NCBI GenBank assembly: GCA_003952965.2
Contig: CM025851.1
Coordinates: forward strand, 29,536,664 to 29,600,663
DNA: 64,000 bases
Source of the DNA: Morella rubra
Lineage: Eukaryota > Streptophyta > Magnoliopsida > Fagales > Myricaceae
Direction: 5' to 3'
Below, piece by piece: positions 1 through 12,599 of the stretch. The notes under the pieces are model-generated. The model had not been told where the DNA came from. It saw only the letters and a list, made by a program, of their open reading frames with translations, and searched no databases. Position numbers and translations under genes: made by a program. The number at the start of each line of letters is the position of its first letter. The stretch's first letter is position 1.

Positions 1-2314
1 TATAAGGCAATCTTTCTTGAGTCATGACATTAGAAATGTGAAGTCCGATACAATTGTTGATTTTGGGGTTGTTAGGTTTGATGAGAAGAGGATTAGGCGG
101 AAGATCACTTGGATGATTATCTTAGATGGGTACCCATTTAGAATTGTAGACAAGGATGGGTTTGTGGAGTTGATTCATGATCTTGAGCCTCGGTTTAGGA
201 TTCCGTACTGTTCCACTATTGCGAGAGATTGCATGGGGTTATATTTGGAGGAAAGGACTGCATTGAAAGCTTGCTTGAGAAGCAATAGTTTCAAGTGTTG
301 CTTCACCACTGATAATTGGACATCTATTCAGAATATGAATTTATGTGTGTTACTGCTCACTTTGTTGATTCTGGTTGAAAACTACAAAAGAGAATCTTGT
401 CATTTCGTCGAGTGTCAGATCATAAAAGGGCAACAATCGCAAGAGAGCTTGAGGAGTGTATGGTGGAGTGGGGCACCGATAAAATTCTCACAATAACAAT
501 GGATAACGCTTCAGCAACTGATAGTGTCGTTGAACAATTGAAGCGGAGGAAGTTGTCAGCAACCCCAATTGTTCCGAGGAAGATTGTTTGTGGACATGAA
601 TTCATTCATATGAGATGTTGTGCTCATATACTGAATTTGATTGTTGGGGATGGGCTGAAAGAAGTAGATAATTCAATTGTCAAGGTTTGTAACTTGGTGA
701 AGTATGTGAAATCTTCACCAAGTAGGTTTGACATTTTTAAAGGTTGTGTTGAACGATGCAATATGCAGTGTAGTTCTTTCTTAAGTCTTGATGTTCCTAC
801 TCGGTGGAACTCGACTTACATGATGTTGGATGTTGCTGAGAAGTATCAACCTGCCTTCGAGCTTATGTTAGAGGATGATGGTCATTTGATATCATTTCTT
901 TGTGAGGATGGACATGGTATGAGAGGTTTAGGGCCACCTACTCTTGATGATTGGGATCATGTACTCCAGTTCACAAACTTTCTGAAGTTGTTTTATGAGG
1001 CGAGTCAATGAATTATTTTATTCTTAAAGTTTGGTTAGTTGTTTATAATTTATTATATTATGTTTAATTAGTTTGCAATCTTAATTATCAGGTGACACTA
1101 CGGTGGTCTGGATCAAATACCTCTACTACAATGCATACTTCGAGGTGCTTGTTAGAGTCCATAAGCATTTAGTCACATATTGTGACAGTGGCGACCTTTT
1201 ATTAGAGGAGATGGCACAAAGAATGAAACTAAAATTTGACAAGTATTAAGGGGACGTAAGGTGAATAAGCTTCTTTTTGTGGCTGCGGTGCTTGATCCTA
1301 CGTTTAAGTCGTTTATGCTTGAATTTTGGTTTAAACGAGTTCTTGGGGCGGAAAAGAATGTTGAGATGATGAGCGCGTTAAGGGCTACCATTGACCATTT
1401 ATATTTAGAGTATGGTGTCAACTCTGGGCTTAGTGACGTTGGGACATCCACAAATAATCCTAACAATATAGAGCTTGATCAGAATCGTAGTACTAATGAC
1501 ATGTGGTTGTGGGAAGACCTTGATGAGGAAAGGGCGACACAAAGTGTATTAGATCACAAGTCTGAAGTTGATAGATATTTGTTGGAAAAGGAAGAAGCAA
1601 GAATATGTCCATTTGACATCTTAAATTAGTGGAAGGTGAACTCAATTAAGTTCACAATCCTCTCAAGAATATGAATTTATAATTTGTTATTTAATGGTTT
1701 ATAACTATATCTCTTTAATTATATATGAATTTAATATTTTGTTATGCACTTTTCAGAAGTTGATAATAAGAAGAGGCCTGCGATGACTATCACTCTGAAT
1801 TAATTGACGGTTGAGACTTGAGATGATTATTGAATTGTTGATTATGTGACATATTTTTGTTGGGTTTTTGTTGGAATATGTCTGTTGGTTTATGTTATAT
1901 TATTGGACACTTTTGTTAGATTTTAGTATTGAATATAATATTATGTTGGACTTTTGGACAGCTTATTATATTTGTTATGATTATTAATGATTATGATATT
2001 ATGATATTTGAATGATTATATTTTTTCTTATATATAATCAAATGGTCTTAATGGTCCAAAAAAGTCCAAGGAAAACAGCCCAAAAACAGTGAAAAAAATG
2101 AAAAGCCCAAAAAAAAATTCATTTTTCTTTCGACCCAACGGTTACATGGTTTAAGCAGTTATTGTGTAACCGTTACCGTTAATACCGTTACTGGCAATAG
2201 CGGTTATTGTGCCTTAACGGTGCGGTGGCGATGTCAAATATGTGATTCCGTCAATTGCGGTGACGGTGATGGTTTTTGCCAAACCGTCACCTATACTACC
2301 GTTAACCACCCCTA
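1..2314 (+). mobile_element. hAT-superfamily transposon, 3' part, degenerate
   Basis: The left end lies outside the window. A broken hAT transposase (17-1629) is followed by about 470 bp of AT-rich sequence and then a GC-richer subterminal region (about 2135-2314) full of short repeats of the type CGGTTA/TAACCG. The element ends in GTTAACCACCCCTA, the reverse of the TAGGGGTGG terminus common in plant hAT elements. A related terminus and subterminal region recur at 30686-31454 in the same orientation, which confirms that this is a repeated element. Autonomous activity is impossible because of the broken transposase. Confidence 0.8.
17..1629 (+). pseudogene. hAT transposase (RICESLEEPER / zinc-finger BED type), broken
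   Basis: Three frame-shifted pieces (17-about 400, 397-1011, about 1090-1629) read as one hAT transposase. Visible family landmarks are TTDNWTS and TMDNAS (the two catalytic Asp regions), RCCAHILNL and PTRWNST. Breaks: a frameshift near 390-400; an intron-like gap around 1012-1091; a stop at 1247-1249 inside the conserved segment after LKFDKY; and a stop at 1627-1629 just after FDILN, the start of the hAT C-terminal dimerisation domain. The remaining dimerisation domain is therefore missing. The BED zinc finger, expected upstream, lies outside the window. Non-functional. Confidence 0.85.
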
Positions 2315-3300
2315 GTGCTAACTCCCCTAACATCAATTTTCTTTTCCTTGCCCCTATTTTTCTCCTATCTTTCATTTCTTATTCTCCCTTTTCTTTCTTT
2401 ATCTTCTTTTCTTGCCTCTTTTTTTTTTTTTTAGGTACGAGTGAAATTCGAGCACTCATCCACATACACCGAGCTCAAACGAACTTGACCTAATACGCGC
2501 ACGAGTTAAATTTAATCTCATGACAAACCTCGCGCCTTGCAGTTTCGTGCCTATGTTATCCTATGTTTCTCCTTAGTGTTTCTGTTTTTTTTGTGCGCGT
2601 TTCATTTTCCTTTTGTTTTCTTTTTCCTACTTTTTTTAACCAATGAAGCCACCTTCGCGCAGGTGTTAACTCGGTTGGGAGAGGGAGACACCGCCTAACA
2701 TTGCGGTAAACATTTCTTCATTTTCATTTAATAACGAAATTGCCACTGGACTTTCTATAAATTACAAAACTGCTTTTTTTCAATATTTTTTTTTCTTCAG
2801 TTCGGGATATTACAAAAAGAAAGAACTGTACTTTTAATTTTGTGACACATGAACAACCTTCGTACCCACTATCAATTTCCTTTCTGCGCAGATTTGTAGC
2901 TATCCATTTTGTTACATGTATACTTAATTATTATTAATAAATATTATTGTGATATTCGTCGGGTTGGGTAAAGTTTTGGATTGATTGGAATCTGATTCTT
3001 TGAAGGTGGAACGTGGCATCTAATTAAGAATAAACTATACAGGCCGCCTTTGTGTCTTTAGCAGTTTTAGCCCAAGACAGTGACACCGGCAAAACAGACA
3101 AACCCACAAAAACACTCGCACTTCAACTGGGACAAAGCCGGAGCTGAAGAACCGACCTTGTCAGAACCATTGATTCCTCCGAAAGGGACAATTTTCTGAC
3201 CGAGTTTTTAGCATCTCCTGTGTCCAAAATCTTCCACGCAAAATAAAAAATGTGCCCTAATCTTCCGTTCTATATATAGCCCCCACATGCTCTTAAATCC
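2315..3300. other. intergenic, no gene seen
   Basis: Pyrimidine-rich and AT-rich DNA. No convincing coding frame. The last 300 bases are presumably the promoter of the small gene at 3396, because the DNA becomes GC-richer towards the TATA box. Confidence 0.5.
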
Positions 3301-3307
3301 TCTCTCT

Positions 3308-3320
3308 CTATATATAAAAG
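3308..3320 (+). promoter_or_regulatory. TATA box of the small gene at 3396
   Basis: CTATATATAAAAG at 3308-3320. A second TATATATAG-like run lies about 40 bases upstream near 3270. Initiation about 30 bases downstream would fall near 3340-3350, which puts the ATG at 3339 at or before the cap site and supports the ATG at 3396 as the true start. Confidence 0.65.
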
Positions 3321-3395
3321 CCTCCGGTCCCCCACATCATGCTCTTGTATCTTCATAGGTTATCTCAACCCCTTCCTAGTAAAACCTTTCAAGAG

Positions 3396-3704
3396 ATGTC
3401 TTCCATGGTGTCCAACACCCAATCCCCTGCCGACCCAAACGGTGAGAACATCACCGACAAAACTACCACCATAGATATTGAAGCAACCCAGAACCCCCAC
3501 ATCAGCCGCCTCTACATAAAATCCACAAACTCAGCTCAGCCACTGGACAGAGAAGTGGTTCTTCGGCGTATCCGCCAGCGTAAGCGCGTGAACAAGATAA
3601 AGTCCACTCTCCAAGCTCTGTTCGGATTGCCGTTCTCCGGGAAACCCGAGAAGGTCTCGGCTCACGAGAAGAGATGGGTGGACGATGCCTTCGCTGCACT
3701 TTAG
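3396..3704 (+). CDS. small uncharacterised plant protein (102 aa)
   Basis: Single-exon gene of 102 codons. The frame stays open upstream to an ATG at 3339, but TATA spacing favours the ATG at 3396 (context AGAGATGTC). The N-terminal half is polar and probably disordered. The C-terminal half has a basic stretch DREVVLRRIRQRKRVNKIKS, then a short hydrophobic patch, and ends in WVDDAFAAL. From memory this basic block plus the WVDDAFAA tail is typical of a small land-plant family of unknown function; I could not verify that by search. No signal peptide, transmembrane segment or catalytic motif is visible. The basic helix could bind nucleic acid or a partner protein, but that is speculation. A stretch rich in T and AT follows the stop and may hold the poly(A) site. 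Confidence 0.65.
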   Translation: MSSMVSNTQSPADPNGENITDKTTTIDIEATQNPHISRLYIKSTNSAQPLDREVVLRRIRQRKRVNKIKSTLQALFGLPFSGKPEKVSAHEKRWVDDAFAAL

Positions 3705-5870
3705 TCGCGCTTATCATGAGTACCATGATGTACATACGTAGATCTGAGGTGTTCCAATCTTGATATTCCTTAGCATATGTATAATTTAATGACAAATCCG
3801 TTTCTTTTGTGTATGTTTGTAGTTGGACAATAACTTCTATCTTACGTAGAGATTCTACTTCTATTTAGTTTTGCTCCTTAGCGAAATAAGTAATTGTTGT
3901 AATGATTTTTAAATAAATTATGTGAATTTTATTTTCCTTTTTCTTTTTCAGAACTTGGTATCTATGACTATGAGATAATGTCGTGCCCCGAGGGTACTTT
4001 TTTTGTCTGTTCTCTTTTGTTTATTAATCAATGAACGGTTTTGTTCTTCTTCTGCTTCCCTTAGCCTATTGGGCTTTTTATGGTGGCTTCAGGCCCAATT
4101 ATGAACTTGTAGAATGGATATCTCAAATGGGCCCAGAATAACAACTCTCACGTGTTCTGTTTGGAATCAGCTTCGTTATCTGCGCCACTCAAACCCCCCC
4201 GTCTTAAACAAAAGGTGTTTTTGCCAAAAGCCCAAAATTTGACCTGAGTCCAAATTCCAGAAAAAGAGTCCTTTCTTTGTTCAGAACACCCGCCTAATAC
4301 TGTACGTATCTGGTTTGGATTGAGAAAAACGAATAGCTGCCACCAAAAAAAAAAAAAAAAAATTTGAGGAAAAGGAATAGCTTTCCCAGAATCCCTTAAT
4401 TTGGTCAATTTGGAAATAAAAAAAAATATCTCGATTCGATATTTGAACAGACTTTGCACTCGAAATGTGAATTGTTATTAGCAAGAATCATATTACTCGA
4501 AATAAACTTTACCTTTTCTCGGATTTATTTGTTTTGCTGCGAACCATATTTTAGGAAACTAAAATTATAAAGTAGAATATATAGATCATACTGGAGCAAG
4601 AATGTTTTGTTATAATATATAGCTTGTAATGCACATGTTTTTTTTTTTATTAAAAAAAAAAAACTTAATATCTTTCAATAATTTGGTTAAAAATTATTTA
4701 CTATCTTGAAAAGTTCTGCGAAAAATAATTTAGCTTTAGAAATGCAAGCTGTGTTTCATAAAAGCAATAACTATCTCACCTGTTGGACAACCATAAATAT
4801 GTAATTCAGGTCAGGGCCAAGCTTTTCTGATCAAAGGAGGCATCTGATCCTACGAAATTGACCTGCTGCTTAAGGCCTTAATTTCAACTATCTGACATCT
4901 TTTTTATGTGGGTAAACATAAAACTAATGCATGGGTCCCTCGTGTAAAACAAAAAATACCTAATCCCTGAAGGTTCTAAATGCTTATATTAAAGTTTGTG
5001 AAGAGAATATAAAAAGTTTGGCAGGCGTTATATACATGATGGTGCAGATCGAAACGGGGAATCAGATTGCATTACACCCAGATCAGGCCACAAGGCGGTC
5101 AAAGATTTCCGCAGTACAACTGGGTCACATACGAGAAATCAAAAATTTCGTGACACCTGTTGTACATCAGGCTCGAAACTGATTTAGCCTAATTTTATGG
5201 TATTTTGTAGATATAGTATACGTACGGTTCACGTGCTTCATGTTGTTCTTTTCTTTTGTTGAATTTTTTTCCTAGCTTGGAAGTTCCCCTTTCTATTCAA
5301 TAATGCTCTGTTTCAAACCAACTGAGGTCGACGAGCTGAATTTTCAAGCCTACTACTGTTGACATCTAGCGCTCATGAGTCGTGCCCGACAATCAAACCT
5401 GGTCTATTCCGCTGCTTATCCGGTTGATTAGTCTCTCTAAGAAATTGACGAACACTCCAGCAAATGACTTTGAGAAACAAATGAAAAAAATGGGTCTTTG
5501 CTTTAGTCCCTTTCTAGCTAGCTGTGCACTTCTTCCATGTCCTCATAGTTGACCGTATCATGGTTGCCCAGTTGCTTTTTAAGATAAACCGTGCCAAAAT
5601 AACAACTTCGTTTTCCTTTGTAACTTTTTGCAACGGCAACTTAACTCCTGTGTTTAATTAACATTGCCCTCGAAAAACCTCAGTTTCGACCAAAATATAG
5701 TTTTAGAGGGGTGAATAGATATAAAAAAAAAAAAAAAAACAATTCAGATATAAAAAGCTGTGCCAAAGTATCAACTTCAAGATTTGATTTCTCGTAATCG
5801 ATTAATTCGAGTAGTTAATTAAGAACTCGTTTAATCTATCAAGATTCAAATCGGATCATAAAAAAAAAAC
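3705..5870. other. intergenic, no gene seen
   Basis: AT-rich DNA with several homopolymer runs (for example A runs near 4347 and 5724). Short open frames on the minus strand here are low-complexity and end in homopolymers. I see no supported gene. Confidence 0.5.
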
Positions 5871-5879
5871 ACAGAATTC

Positions 5880-5981
5880 AATCACGCACATAAGACAAAA
5901 ATTGTTGATGAAGTGAAAAACTCAAGAATCAATCACGCACATAAGACAAAAATTGTTGATCAAGTGAAAAACTCAAGAAGG
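5880..5981. repeat. 51-bp direct tandem duplication
   Basis: The segment beginning ATCACGCACATAAGACAAAA at 5881 is repeated at 5932 with one clear substitution (GATG/GATC). It is followed at about 6045-6175 by two diverged copies of a roughly 78-bp unit containing GATTTCACTTACAATT. The surrounding 5700-6500 block resembles 17900-18900 in style and is probably old retroelement DNA. Confidence 0.75.
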
Positions 5982-7957
5982 AACTCCTTCGAGAGAAAAC
6001 CCACTCAGAACCTTTGAGTCACCAATATTTATTATGAAGATTTCACTTACAATTAATGATCTTGATAAAGCAAAACTTTTGCTAACCTTTGAGATACCAA
6101 ATTGTAACCGAAGATTTCACTTACAATTGACGACCTTGATAAATCAAAACTTCTGATAACCTTTGAAATACCAAATTGTAATTGTCCAAGCAACTTGCTA
6201 AGACCCACACAAAGCATATTTCTAAAACTCTGGAAAGATTTTCACAATCGGACTCTTCTTTAAACAAACTTGCTTCTTCAAATTCACTGGCACTCTAGTG
6301 TTTATCCAACCCTTCAAAATTTGGAGGGTTACACAAAGTTGATGTAACGGTGATTGATTTTCTGGTATTTTAGAGAGAGAATGATTTACATCATTTCTAA
6401 TTCAAGGTAAGTGATTTCACATGTAATCTGTTAAGAGCTGTTGGTGGTGTTCTTTTTCTCAAAATTTCAGGGTATGAAAATTTACAGTAAAATAAACACA
6501 CTCCAAAATTTTTAACTTTTACATATACACATTCTAAAATTTTTAACTTTTACACATACACACTCTACTTTTTACAAACTCTAATAAATCTTAATAAAAT
6601 AAATATTCTCCCCATAATCTTCGTGTTAAAAGCTCGTCAACTCAACACACGTTATTTTATATCAACTGGACAACAAATTCATATAAAAATTACGTCAATA
6701 AATCTAACACTGATCTTCAAGATTCTTCACGATGTAATCTTCACAAGTTTCAAGCTCGGTGTTGACGTGGGAACCACTTTTACCTCTTTTTCTGGTGTAT
6801 AGTATTTAGAAAAAACTGTGACAGTGTGACACAAAGTCACAAACGTTGAAAATGTATAAATTAAAAAATTATTTTCGAAAGCGAGCTCAAAGCAGCCGAT
6901 AATATCAAATAAACGGCGTAGTTTTAAGAATGAATTCGGAAGCAAATCAGGTTTAAATTATTACTTACCAATTTTTATTTATTTTAATTATTTTTAACTT
7001 TTCTAAAACATCGCATATTTATTAATAACGCAGGATCCTTGGCGAACAGTGACATTTATCTACCTAATGCGTCTGAATCAAGAAAATTATTAGGAATAAT
7101 TAAAAAATCCCTTTTCATGACTTTCATGAAGAGAAATATATAATACGCTCGTTTTGGTCTGTCCTTCTGTCATTGCTTTAATTTGGCCTGTCGTTTTGCT
7201 TTACATTTAAAGAACAAGTAGAATGCTATTACTAAGCTATAGTAGGAGCAAGTTTCAGAGTGCATGAGTAAAATAAATGATACGGTGCCGTAAGGCATAA
7301 GTGTATGGTACTCCAAATTCGGCCGCCATCAATAGTGTATTGTATTAAATTATTATTATTATTATTATTATTATATGTAACGGTCGATCACGGGGAATCC
7401 GTTACTTTGTTCAAAGAGACAACCCCACAGGCCATGCCACATTCACATCCAACCCCACATATTCATGTTAGTTAATTGATGCATGACAACGAAACAAAAT
7501 ATTTTAACCCTGCCCAGATCAGGACAAGAAAAAATAAATAAATAAATCAAGATATATATTGACTTCCTTCTCCTTTTTTTAAATTTTTTTTAAAATTTTT
7601 TATTTTTTGTGTGGGTGAAAGAAATAGGGAAGAATATATTAGAGGCCCTGTTCAATCATTCCACGTCGCTAGCATGTGGTTTTTGGTGGGTGGAGATTGT
7701 CAAACTAATTAGTTTTATGGGGGTTGAAAATAATTGATGGAGTTTTTATTTTTATTTGATGACTTTTTGGGGGGCCTTGGAATAAATATAATTTCCACAG
7801 GATACTTGATATAATTAAATCGTCACGGGTACAATTTGAATATATACATTGAAATTATATCTCCATACTGTGGGCGATTTTTGAAAGATTTTCTCTTCTT
7901 CTTTTTGGTAGCTAAGTAATATTGCTGATGAATTTTCATGCGAGTCTATTAGTACAA

Positions 7958-7960
<3 letters not shown>
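5982..7960. other. intergenic, no gene seen
   Basis: AT-rich DNA with a short direct repeat around 6495-6565 (ACTCCAAAATTTTTAACTTTTACA) and an ATT microsatellite near 7350. No coding frame of interest. Confidence 0.5.

Positions 7961-8005
<45 letters not shown>
7961..8005. repeat. (TA)n(TG)n microsatellite
   Basis: Uninterrupted AT dinucleotides pass into about 18 TG dinucleotides. A similar compound TA/TG tract occurs at 21093-21160. Confidence 0.95.
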
Positions 8006-8029
8006 ACTCACTCATAAGATGTCTATGTT

Positions 8030-9390
8030 TACCCTTTAATTTTAATCAAATTACAAAATTGCACACATTTTATCATTGATGTCATCCTCTAATTAAGAGG
8101 ACCATAGCACTTTACACCTTAAACAATAATTTTTGTCACTTTATACTTATCAACTATAAATGTTAAACACTTTGTATCTTTTATTCAAATTATTAGTCAA
8201 TTTTGATAGAAAATAATTTTTTTGAACCCAAAAGGATAATTTTATCCTCACATATTTCTTTGGTGTAATATTTTAGTGCGGGTGGTAGGATTATTTCAAG
8301 TCCCAAAAATTCAATTTTCGTTAAAATTTATTAAAAAACTTTAATGAAATACGTGAAGTGTCTAAAATCAGATTGTGATAGATAATACGGGAAAAAAATT
8401 ATGAGTTTAGAGTACAAGCTGTCACTAAAAAAAATTAGAATCCAATGACGGCAATTTTACCAACCACATAAAAATAGTAGCTTTTGCCTCTTAACAAATT
8501 TCGGCGAGCAGAAAGAACTGGTAAATAAAAATACAATTCACAACCACTATGTTTTTTAGTAGTAAAGTATAATAATAAGCCTAACATAACAACTGCTATG
8601 AAAAACAAAAAAGAAGAAGTCCAAAAGTTCAATTTGTGGTTTTATAACTGCCAGAATATAACTTCAATTTTATTAATTGGAAGCTTTTTTATTACTTCAC
8701 GTAAGTGTTGACGTATATATTATAGCAAATCAATAAAGGCAGTTGGATGCCTTTATTTGATAGATTACCAACAAATACGAACTTGTAATATATCTAACTA
8801 AAATTGAACACATCAAACCTTCATTTATAGTTGATGATCCTTAATTTGATAAAAGGACTGACAAGAAAGTAATTTAAAGAACATGTGGAATGAATAAGTC
8901 TTATGAGTTCGTTCATGAAGTGAACATGTTAGTGAAGTTCGTTAATGTAATTACATGCTTTTTTTTGGACATATGTGGATATAGATTATAGTTGTTTATA
9001 TTTTCTTGTCTTCCACTTTTATGTACATTGAAAGGTGTGGATGCATAGCAAGAAAAATTGTCTTAAATAGACTTGAAAGTGAACCAAAGGTATTAATGTA
9101 TTAGCCTTGATAATCCTAGTAAAGATCATGTTGAATGAAGCTGCAAGTGTTGTAGTATATGGAATGAACTCTATTCTTAATATATATAACAGATGATCGC
9201 CATAACTCGTCTTATTAGCTAGTTTGACATTGATATAATAGAACTCATATGAAGCATATTTTGGACTAAGAAAGTTTTCAAAATTAAGTACGTGTATAGT
9301 TTTTATTATAAACTCATTAGAGTCATCTTAAGAAATCTTTAAATTTTTGAATGGTAAAAACAAATTTTTGTTTTATGGGTGTATGGGCCA
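8030..9390. other. intergenic; MITE-like and degenerate Copia-like DNA
   Basis: 8030-8240 resembles the inverted-arm text of the element near 47550-47910 (CACTTTACACC..., TTTGTATCTTTT...). 8700-9390 precedes a Copia-like LTR and may be the decayed end of its pol region. No readable reverse transcriptase or RNase H remains. Confidence 0.35.
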
Positions 9391-9400
9391 AGTGGGAGAA

Positions 9401-9796
9401 TGTTAGAATATTTACATTCTATAACGTGTCTCATACGCCCTACTTCAACTTACTAAGGAAATATCAGTTTTATACTGATCCTAAGTGAAAGCTTAACATA
9501 ATATAAGTTAAGTGAAATTAATTAATCTTGAGACATTTTTTACAGTTAGGTGTCAGGACGTCTATAAATAGAAAAGAGAAATGATGCGATTCACATCTAC
9601 AACAATATTAAAGTATTTCTAATAATCAAGAAATATTCTTAAAGAAACATTATTAGAGTGATCATACTCGCTCATCGAAGAACATTAACGATAAATTCAG
9701 TTATGCATTTATCATTTATCGCATTAAAAGTCTGTAAAGAACGTAATTATTCAAAAATCCTATCCACGAGGTATTGAATGTAATTGTATAACAATA
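9401..9796 (+). mobile_element. probable Copia-type LTR remnant
   Basis: A polypurine-like AGTGGGAGAA at 9391-9400 is followed directly by TGTTAGAATA, the classic junction between polypurine tract and 3' LTR in plant Copia elements. The block contains a promoter-like TCTATAAATAG near 9560 and runs to about ATTGTATAACA at 9795. I did not find the matching 5' LTR, so this is a truncated element. Confidence 0.5.
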
Positions 9797-10224
9797 TCTT
9801 GCAGCTACTACGTTGAATAAGTCGCCAAAGATTTGGACTTAACTGGCTATCAGCTTTAATTGAACATTAAGTACATCAATCATCACAACCATATTTCTTC
9901 CGTCTTCTTTGTCGTGTTATGGTCTTGCTCTTTGCATCTTCCTTGTGCTCTTCCTCTTCGTACGTGGAGACTATGGAAATTTACAAAACGTTTAGGTTAT
10001 CTTTTTTGTATTGCTGGATGTCCAGGTCAGTTTATGCGTAATTAATATAGAAATCTGTGTAATTCTGTTTTATACAAATTGGAGAATTATCGGGCCAAAA
10101 GTATTGAGAGTGACTCCAAAAGATTAATAGCATCTACTAGATAAACTTGATACTTTGAAAAGAGCATATTACCAAAACATAAGCCTTGGCTTCTAGACTA
10201 ACAACTTGTGATTACAAACAATTT

Positions 10225-10385
10225 GTACATTACGTTTGGTTTCAAAATTTTATCAAAATTTTGTTAAAATTTTGTGTTGGTGTTAAAAAAAGAGATGGTA
10301 TTGAAATTGGTGAATGAATGATAAAAGTAAAAATAAAATTTTGAAGTGTGTTTTGATAAAAATAAAATTTTGAAATGTCAAATGC
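10225..10385. repeat. short MITE-like repeat (AAAATTTT family)
   Basis: The ends carry TTTGGTTTCAAAATTTTA and AAAATTTTGAAATGTCAAA. Similar AAAATTTTA-bounded blocks with GGTGAAAAAGTAAA-type cores occur at about 22408-22612, 24786-24980, 35380-35515 and 46828-47008. Confidence 0.45.
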
Positions 10386-10433
10386 TATGTAAGCTATACA
10401 TGTCACCAACTACGAAGTTTGTAATTAAAATAA

Positions 10434-10942
10434 GGATTAAGTACTTATTTTATCCCTAGGTTTTGACTATTTTTAACAAATGGTCCTTCGATTTTTAACT
10501 TAATTAAAGAGGTCCTTGAGTTTAATAATTTTTGTCAAATAAATCATTCTTTTAAAATTTCATTCTCAAAATTAATGATTCACACGTCAACTCCAATCAT
10601 AAGTTCACATATGTCATCCAAAAACTAAAATAATGTGACTTATAATTTTTTAAAGTTTTTTTTCTTAATTTTTTGTTTTTTTAAATAGTTTAAATAATTT
10701 ACTTTGTTTTATTATTAAAAAAAATAAAATTATGAAAAATACTTACAAAAGTTACAAGTCAAATGATTTTAGTTTTGATTGATACGCTGGCCTAAGAATC
10801 GTTAAATTTATTGATAAAACTTTAATGAAATGACTTGTTTGATAAAAATTACAAATTCAAGGACCTTTATGATCAATTTGAAAATACAAAGACTATTTAT
10901 TAAAATGAGTCAAAACCTAAAGATCAAATAAGTATATAACCC
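10434..10942. mobile_element. MITE with 9-bp target duplication (Mutator-like)
   Basis: The inverted ends match over about 110 bp: GGATTAAGTACTTATTTTAT at the left and the reverse complement GGGTTATATACTTATTTGAT at the right, continuing with GGTTTTGACT in both arms. The element is flanked by a perfect 9-bp direct repeat TTAAAATAA (10425-10433 and 10943-10951), the duplication length typical of Mutator-like elements. No coding capacity. Confidence 0.85.
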
Positions 10943-11284
10943 TTAAAATAAAATATTTGGAAAGGTAGATTGAAGGCCAGAAGTGATGGGATGATAAGAA
11001 GAATATGCAGAAATCTGGGAAAGAGAAGAGGCAATGGTAAGAATTCAGAGAATGAGAGAAACAAATAGGGTTGTATTGCTGTTTTAAAGATCAAAAGGTA
11101 ATTTCATAAAATGACCAAGTAGGCAAGTATACGCTTTTTACGTAGTTTTGATTGCAGCGTCTCATGCACATTGAAATATTTAACATCAAAAATAAAATAT
11201 GATTTTCCTTTGAATTTTACTGCCAATATATATTAATTGTTTGCTATTATTGCATATACAGATATACTCGTCCGACTCATGACG

Positions 11285-11325
11285 CCAGTGGCGGCGGCTG
11301 GCCCCCCCCCACCCCCCCCCCAGAG
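11285..11325. repeat. C-homopolymer block
   Basis: Two runs of C separated by an A, within a short GC-rich island (GTGGCGGCGG...). This could be a sequencing or assembly soft spot. Confidence 0.6.
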
Positions 11326-11609
11326 CACTGTCCAAGCGGGGTGAGATTGCGACCGAATGCCCCTTGCAAAATTACTATTATAATTTTGTGTCTAAATTAC
11401 AAGACAATATTGCCTTATTATTTATTGGATAGTACGAGTTTACCAAAATTAAAAGTAAATTAAGATCCAAAACATAATAATAAAGTGAAATGAGAAATTT
11501 ATTTTTATACAAAATATAATTATAAAAATAAAATTATCATTTTAATGTAAAGTGTAGGAACTCTAATAATTAAGGGTGAAAAATATATTTAACCCATAAA
11601 TAAAATTAA

Positions 11610-12123
11610 GGGATAAATTATAGTTAGCTCCATAAGTATGATAAAAAATTAAATTGATACCTTTAATTATTAATTTAATTTTTTGAGACCCATAATTTTT
11701 GAAAATTATTAATTCTAGCCTCTATCTAAATTAGGCGTTACATTTGACGGAAAATCATGCAAAATGACCAAAATACCCCTCTACGACTAAATTTAAAAAA
11801 ATAAATAAAAATAATAAAATTTTAAGAAATAAATTTAAAATAAATATATTATTGAAATAGAATTTCAATAAATTTATTTTAAAAAGTATTCCTTTTTTTT
11901 AAAAAAATTATTTTTTATTTTTAATGAATTTTTTAGTAATTTTATCTTGAGATGACATTTTGATTATTTTACATGATTTTTCATTGAATTTAACGCTCAA
12001 TTTAAACCAGATGTTAGAATTGAAAATTTTTTAAAATTACGAGTCTCTAATCATAAAATTTATAATTAGAAATATCAATTTAATTTTTATTCGTAATTAT
12101 GAGGTTAACTTTAATTTTACCCC
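11610..12123. mobile_element. fold-back MITE, copy 1 (about 514 bp)
   Basis: Nearly the whole element is an inverted repeat. The left arm reads GGGATAAATTATAGTTAGCT; the reverse complement of the right end reads GGGGTAAAATTAAAGTTAAC, and pairing continues for about 220 bp. Flanks TAAAATTAA and TAAAATTTG agree at 7 of 9 positions, compatible with an old 9-bp duplication. A second copy is at 34190-34682. A transcript through it would form a long hairpin. Confidence 0.8.
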
Positions 12124-12295
12124 TAAAATTTGGTCACTATGTATATCTGATTTCTGGTCTACTGCTTGTCTCCATCAAATCAAAAATTAGAGGACGTTTA
12201 AGTCAATTTTAGTAGGTCATATACGTTCTGTGAAACTACAGAAACTATGAAAAGGACAAAGGTTTCAAGAAATGTGAAATGTTGAAGTCATTAAG

Positions 12296-12351
12296 CTCTC
12301 TCTCTCTCTCCATTTTTGTTTTTCTACGTCTCTCTCTCTCTCTCTCTCTCC
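12296..12351 (+). repeat. (CT)n tracts upstream of the receptor kinase gene
   Basis: Two TCTCTC blocks (12296-12310 and 12331-12350) lie about 250-300 bp before the ATG at 12600. Such pyrimidine patches are common around plant transcription starts, so this may mark the promoter or 5' UTR of the kinase gene. No clear TATA box is visible. Confidence 0.55.
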
Positions 12352-12599
12352 CCATTGATAGATACCTTCTGTTCCTTCATCTTCATGTTTCTTTGCTAAA
12401 TCCATCTCAATCCAAATGAACTCCGTACACGTAATTGGTTGGGGCTACACGGGTACTCTTTTCTTGAAATTCGCAGTCCACTGGTCAAAATTCAATCATT
12501 CATGAAACTGCAGTCCTAGCTTCAATCTTTGGCCTTGAATCCATTCTTCCTCGCTAACATCTCTCTGTCTTGGTACCAAAAAGAAAATAGAACTTTTCC

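Noticed and set aside
3339..3395. Upstream in-frame ATG extending the small protein by 19 residues
   Set aside because: It lies only about 20 bases after the TATA box, at or before the expected transcription start.
7815..8015. His/Thr-repeat open frame on the minus strand (also at 21055-21382)
   Set aside because: Translation of (TG)n microsatellites, not protein coding.
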